From JASHVB01 sp035535035 (GTDB taxonomy: Bacteria > Pseudomonadota > Alphaproteobacteria > Acetobacterales > Acetobacteraceae): DNA of 64,000 nt. This document shows positions 60,101 through 64,000 of the stretch, piece by piece. Under the pieces are notes generated by a model. It searched no databases. It saw only the letters and a list, made by a program, of their open reading frames with translations, and was not told the DNA's origin. Made by a program: the position numbers and the translations under genes. Numbering within the stretch: position 1 is the first letter of the stretch; every line of letters starts with the position of its first letter. The stretch lies in contig DATLQW010000184.1 in NCBI GenBank assembly GCA_035535035.1, positions 1-64,000 of the forward strand, written 5' to 3'.

Positions 60101-60502
60101 ATGTTGACCATTCGTACGGATCAGATCGCGGCACTGCAGGCCGAACGGGACAGCACGTTCGTGAGCCGGCTCGCGGCCTATGCCCGACGCCGCGAGCCGA
60201 CGCTATTCGAGGCCTGGTCTGACCCGGAGCTGCATCGCGGTACCGAGGCTGCCTGGCGGCGAGCCGAAGCATACGGCATGAGCGACCCGTTGGCCCTGGT
60301 ACTGTTCTTCGTGGCGATGGTTTGCCATGCGCCCGACTTCGACCTTCACTCGGACATCCAGTCCATTCTGCGCGATCCTGCGATCAACTCGGATCACCGG
60401 ATTCACCTGGTCTGGCTGCAGACTTCGCCGGAGACCTGGGCCGAGGTCGGCCGCATGCGCGGCAGGGGCATGCCCCTTCCCAGGCCTGACGTCGCAGAAT
60501 GA
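60101..60502 (+). CDS. Small helical protein, possible adaptor for the flavoprotein
   Basis: A 133-residue protein starting MLTIRTDQIAALQAERDSTF. The pattern (short helical protein with RAEAYGMSDPLALVLFFVAM and DFDLHSDIQSILRDP) resembles small proteins encoded next to type VI secretion or polymorphic-toxin cargo genes, but the resemblance is loose. It overlaps the start of the flavoprotein by four bases (ATGA, 60,499-60,502), so the two products are probably made together. Confidence 0.65.
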   Translation: MLTIRTDQIAALQAERDSTFVSRLAAYARRREPTLFEAWSDPELHRGTEAAWRRAEAYGMSDPLALVLFFVAMVCHAPDFDLHSDIQSILRDPAINSDHRIHLVWLQTSPETWAEVGRMRGRGMPLPRPDVAE

Positions 60503-62706
60503 TCGTCATCAAGGCACAGGACTGGACCTTGCCGGTGTTCAAGCCGGAGGACGTCGTCGGCCATTGCAACTTGTCGCATATGACGACGTCCATCACCCAG
60601 TTCTATATCGGGGCCAATCAGCACGATATCGGCGACGGTCACGACGGGTTCATGGGCGACGCTCACGGCGATCTGTCACACGATGCTCAGGGCCGGTACT
60701 ACGGCCGCGCCGTTGTGGCCAATCAACTGGTGTTGCGGTGGACCATCGAGGGCTTCGAGTACGTGAAGGAAGCCGACATCAGGATCTATCCGCATAAGAA
60801 GGAGGACCCGGTCTCGATCATAAAGGTCAATCAGAATAGCGGCAGCCACGACACATTGGGCCGGTGTGAAGATGCCGTGCTCACCAATGAGCTGCAGGTT
60901 CGGCTGCCGCACAATCTCTTCACCTTCGCTGCGGGTCCGTATCTGGCGCGCATCTGCATCCGCAATGTGCAGCAGGACACCAAGGTCATAGTTGGCGTCC
61001 GGCGGCTCTATTTCGACGTGCTTCCGGTTGCCGTGGTGGGCGGCGGCATCGCCGGTATCCATAGCGCCGAGCTCATGCTGGCAAAACAACTGGACGTGGT
61101 TCTGATCGAAGCGCGCGACCGGCTGGGCGGCCGGGCCTTCACGCAGAACTGGCAGTCGCTCGAGGTCGATCTCGGCTGCCAGTTCTATCAGGACGCAGAC
61201 GAGAACCCACTTGTCGGCGTTGCGCAGACTTACCAGCACCGCCTGTTCTGGCATCGGCAGATCGAGGCTGTGAGAGTTCTTGAAGGCCATAAGACCATCA
61301 CTGAAAAGGACGACGCGTGGCGCGACGCGGGGCCGCTTGCCACCTTCGACGAGTGCGCCCCGGACGAGAGCCGATGGGAAGCAATCCAGCGGTACCGCCT
61401 GAGTTGGGTGTTGGACGACCTGAAGCACGATAACCGAGCCAAGATCGTAAAGGAGCGTGATGCACGCCTGCTTGCCATGAGCAAGGAGAAGAGGTTCGAA
61501 AGCGCGGCGCTGTCAGCCATCCGGGAAGAGCATGGTGATCGCGTCGAGCAGGAAGTCGTTAAGGACATGGAACTTGAGGAGACGGCGAAAGTCAGGCTCG
61601 AAAAGATGCTGAACAGCCGGCTTGTGCATCTCGTGGACGCAATGATCGCTGAACTCGACGAAAGCACCGAGTCGAATAATTTCACCCAGGCGGAGGAGGA
61701 GGACGAGGATCAGGAAGAGGGTGGATTGGAAGGCGAGGAAAGTATCTCAACCGAGAACCGGGAAGAGTCGGTTTCGAAAGAACCCGCGTTCGACCCCGGC
61801 ACGAGCAACAAGATGTCGGAGCAAGGCTACGGCACGCTGTTCCAAGTCCATCTCAAGGCAATACAGGTGAAGTACCAGGCGCTTCTGAGTATTTTCGTGT
61901 CCGAGCCGGTCGAGACGATCGAAGTGAGGCAGGCGCAGGTTCTGCTGCCGTTGAAACGCGGGGTGCTGCATGCCTGGGGTGTTATCATCTCGGTGCCGAC
62001 GGAGGTCATCCGGCAGAAATGCATCACCTTCGCACCAACGCTTCCCATTGAGATTGTCAAGGCGTTCGATTTGTTGCCGATGGGCCACTACAAGAAGGTT
62101 TTTCTCCAGTTGGACCCGTCTTCGCTGGCCGCGAAGCAACTGCATGACATTGCCGCGCAAAAAGCGAAGGAGGCTGAGCAGGAGAAACTGAGGCTGCAAA
62201 AATCGCAGATAATCGACAAGGCCATGAAGCAGGAAAAGGAGCAGCAGCCCATGCCCGATATTCGAACCGACCTCAGCCTGTATACGATCACTCAGGCCAA
62301 CGTGCCGTGGAAGTTCGTGTGCAACCTCAGCCAGAACACGATCGTCGCATTTGTCGGCGGCGAACCTGCCCGGGAGCTTGACCTCGGCTCTACCGGGAAT
62401 GCCGTGGCCGCGGCTTGCGGCGCGCTCGGCGAGGCGCTGGATATTCCCAACCTGCTCAAATCATGCCGGGGCGATCCGCTCACCAGCACCTGGAGCGCCG
62501 ATCCGTTCAGCCTCGGGTCTTACTCATACACCCGTCCCGGCGGCGGCATCGAGGCCCGCCGGACGCTACGCACGACGCTGGTGCACGGGCGCATCGTCTT
62601 CGCAGGCGAGGCGATGCGTGCGTCCAAGGAGGAATACGCCACGGCGCACGGCGCATGGCTGAGCGCCGAGGATGCGACGAAATTGCTCGGCGGCGTGACG
62701 GACTGA
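60499..62706 (+). CDS. FAD-dependent amine-oxidase-like protein with N-terminal domain and acidic insert
   Basis: A 735-residue protein. The first about 170 residues are a separate beta-rich domain (GFEYVKEADIRIYPHKKEDP, YLARICIRNVQQDTKVIVGV). FAD binding begins at VAVVGGGIAGIHSAELML with LIEARDRLGGRAF. The C-terminal FAD segment is LVHGRIVFAGEAM. The substrate-domain region is interrupted by about 150 charged residues predicted as coiled coil, with an acidic run around 390-415 (EEEDEDQEEGGLEGEE) and a second coil near 555-590. This layout is not typical of monoamine oxidases. Base composition is less GC-biased than in neighbours. Confidence 0.75.
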   Translation: MIVIKAQDWTLPVFKPEDVVGHCNLSHMTTSITQFYIGANQHDIGDGHDGFMGDAHGDLSHDAQGRYYGRAVVANQLVLRWTIEGFEYVKEADIRIYPHKKEDPVSIIKVNQNSGSHDTLGRCEDAVLTNELQVRLPHNLFTFAAGPYLARICIRNVQQDTKVIVGVRRLYFDVLPVAVVGGGIAGIHSAELMLAKQLDVVLIEARDRLGGRAFTQNWQSLEVDLGCQFYQDADENPLVGVAQTYQHRLFWHRQIEAVRVLEGHKTITEKDDAWRDAGPLATFDECAPDESRWEAIQRYRLSWVLDDLKHDNRAKIVKERDARLLAMSKEKRFESAALSAIREEHGDRVEQEVVKDMELEETAKVRLEKMLNSRLVHLVDAMIAELDESTESNNFTQAEEEDEDQEEGGLEGEESISTENREESVSKEPAFDPGTSNKMSEQGYGTLFQVHLKAIQVKYQALLSIFVSEPVETIEVRQAQVLLPLKRGVLHAWGVIISVPTEVIRQKCITFAPTLPIEIVKAFDLLPMGHYKKVFLQLDPSSLAAKQLHDIAAQKAKEAEQEKLRLQKSQIIDKAMKQEKEQQPMPDIRTDLSLYTITQANVPWKFVCNLSQNTIVAFVGGEPARELDLGSTGNAVAAACGALGEALDIPNLLKSCRGDPLTSTWSADPFSLGSYSYTRPGGGIEARRTLRTTLVHGRIVFAGEAMRASKEEYATAHGAWLSAEDATKLLGGVTD

Positions 62707-62891
62707 TAGGAAAAGCTGTGCCGGGGGTTGCCGCCGAACCTGCTGCGCTTGCGCCTTGCAGGAGAGCACGACGATCGGTGGGGTTCCCTTCCTGCCGGGG
62801 ATGCTTCGGCCAACGCCTCATCCGGTCGCACCTGCCGACCCATCCGCCCGGGGCACATGCGCATCGTCATGCTCTCCGTCCCGGCAAACCT

Positions 62892-64000
62892 CTACCCGAA
62901 CGCCGGCATCACATCCCGTGCGAACCAGCGCAACTGTTCGGCGAATTCCGCCGGCGACAGACCCTCCGCCCAGTGAATCATAAAATCCTCCAGCCCCGGA
63001 TACTTCGCCTCGATCGACTTGATGCCGTCGATCACCTGGCCCGGTGTGCCGCAGAACCACGCCTTCTGCTGCACCCCATCGCGCAGCGACGGCGTCCGTG
63101 CAGGCGCGCCCGGCGTGCCCCAGGTCCGCCCATGCTCATCGGCATAACGCACGAAGCCGAACGGCGCGAACCACTTGTAGCGTTCGTCGTGCGCCGGCTC
63201 GACCCGCCGTATCGCCTCCTCCTGATCGCGCGCGATATACAACCCGGCGCCCCAGACCATGTCCTGGCCAAGCTGCGTCGGCCTGCCGTAGCGCGCGCAG
63301 GCGTCGTGATAGGCGCGGATGACGTCGTCGAGGATCTTCTCGCCGTTCAGCACCACCATCGGCTTCAAGCCGTATTTCGCCATCATGTCGATGGTCTTGC
63401 CGGACGCGATCGGCATGAAGATCTCCACCGGCAGATGCTTCGGCCGCGGCACCATGGTGATGTCGGTCAGCTTGTAGCCGCGATAGTCCACCGGCGGCGG
63501 GGCCTCGAAATACTTGCCCTTGAAGTGAAACGACTCCGCATTGAAGCAGGTCAGCAGCAACTGCAATTGCTCTTCGAAGTAGTCGCGGTTCTTGTCGGCG
63601 TCGATCAACGGAGCGCCGAAGGTCTCCACTTCGCGGGTGTGATAGCCGCGGCCGACGCCCATGATGACCCGCCCATCGGTGACGATGTCCGCCATCGCGT
63701 AGTCTTCGGCCAACCGAATCGGGTGCCACATCGGCAGCACGTTGAACGCGCAGCCGAACTTCAGGCGCTTGGTCTGCGTGGCCAGCCACAGCCCGAGCTG
63801 GATCAGGTTGGGCAGGCACTCGTAGCCCTCGCGCTGGAAATGGTGCTCCGCGCTCCACAACGCGTAGTAGCCGAGCTCGTCCATAAGCCGCGCGGTGTCG
63901 CGCGCGGTCCAGAACACCTCGGCAAGGCGCTCGGTGGGATACCGCCGTTCGTTCGCCGGCGTGCCGTCCAGGCCGATATTGTCGAGCGCGATCTGGCCGA
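62892..64000 (-). CDS. LLM class flavin-dependent oxidoreductase (5' end outside window)
   Basis: At least 369 codons, open through the right edge, so the start is not in the window. Sequence upstream of a GTG at 63,917 (QIALDNIGLDGTPANERRYP) continues the same domain. Landmarks are ALWSAEHHFQREGYECLPNL, KFGCAFNVLPMWHPIRLAED, GRVIMGVGRGYHTREVETFG and VPRPKHLPVEIFMPIASGK. Fourth LLM homologue of the window; substrate unknown. Confidence 0.88.
   Translation of the reverse strand, partial: GQIALDNIGLDGTPANERRYPTERLAEVFWTARDTARLMDELGYYALWSAEHHFQREGYECLPNLIQLGLWLATQTKRLKFGCAFNVLPMWHPIRLAEDYAMADIVTDGRVIMGVGRGYHTREVETFGAPLIDADKNRDYFEEQLQLLLTCFNAESFHFKGKYFEAPPPVDYRGYKLTDITMVPRPKHLPVEIFMPIASGKTIDMMAKYGLKPMVVLNGEKILDDVIRAYHDACARYGRPTQLGQDMVWGAGLYIARDQEEAIRRVEPAHDERYKWFAPFGFVRYADEHGRTWGTPGAPARTPSLRDGVQQKAWFCGTPGQVIDGIKSIEAKYPGLEDFMIHWAEGLSPAEFAEQLRWFARDVMPAFG

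Overview
The window is GC-rich bacterial DNA, and gene content points to an alphaproteobacterium of the Rhodospirillales, most likely Acetobacteraceae. The evidence is an IS1380-family element, the ubiA / rsmE / gshA neighbourhood, WxxGxW and FecR-DUF6600 envelope proteins, several families of GC-rich intergenic palindromes, and a strong preference for 1- and 4-base start/stop overlaps. The assignment is an inference from gene families; there is no rRNA in the window. Only the last gene is cut by a window edge.

Left part (1-22,100) is chromosomal and mainly catabolic. It holds a GlcD-type FAD oxidase, two complete LLM flavin oxidoreductases and one LLM fragment, a LysR regulator, an amidohydrolase and an alpha/beta hydrolase. 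A class III aminotransferase (ArgD type) follows, preceded by what looks like a transcription attenuator with an arginine-rich leader peptide. A damaged IS1380-family element lies next to the LLM fragment. A tightly coupled seven-gene minus-strand operon (18,844 to 11,124) encodes a cyclase/isatin-hydrolase-like protein, both subunits of indolepyruvate oxidoreductase, a two-component Rieske dioxygenase, a thiolase and a DUF35 protein. This set suggests catabolism of an indole-type or other aryl acid. HAD dehalogenase, NTF2-like and GMC oxidoreductase genes follow.

Middle (22,213-37,525) is a 15.3 kb integrative element inserted in a tRNA-Lys(CTT) gene and bounded by 53-bp direct repeats. Its complete genes all read on the minus strand. 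They comprise a tyrosine integrase, an HTH protein, a primase-like protein, a RepA-type helicase split by one amber codon, an iteron-like array, a probable small terminase and a large terminase. Then comes a ten-gene block of overlapping small genes, led by a ribbon-helix-helix protein on a nearly leaderless promoter and including a baseplate-hub-like protein and a cold-shock-domain protein. Beyond that are a NYN nuclease, a DUF4926/DUF6883 pair and a decayed ParB-like gene containing five covarying palindromes. No portal, capsid, tail tube or lysis gene was recognised, so the element looks like a phage satellite or a strongly reduced prophage.

Right part (37,526-64,000) is chromosomal again: DsrE and MoeB/ThiF proteins, a wrecked toxin-antitoxin locus, a MarR-GNAT fusion with a putative operator, and a cluster of envelope proteins rich in repeats. 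After an M20 peptidase comes a striking small gene that encodes seven near-identical 17-residue cysteine-containing repeats, next to a DUF6065-like gene and a convergent BTAD/TPR regulator. Housekeeping genes gshA, rsmE and ubiA follow, then an MFS transporter, a TMEM175-like channel, a CoA-transferase, an unusual amine-oxidase-like flavoprotein with a coupled small partner, and a partial LLM gene at the right edge.
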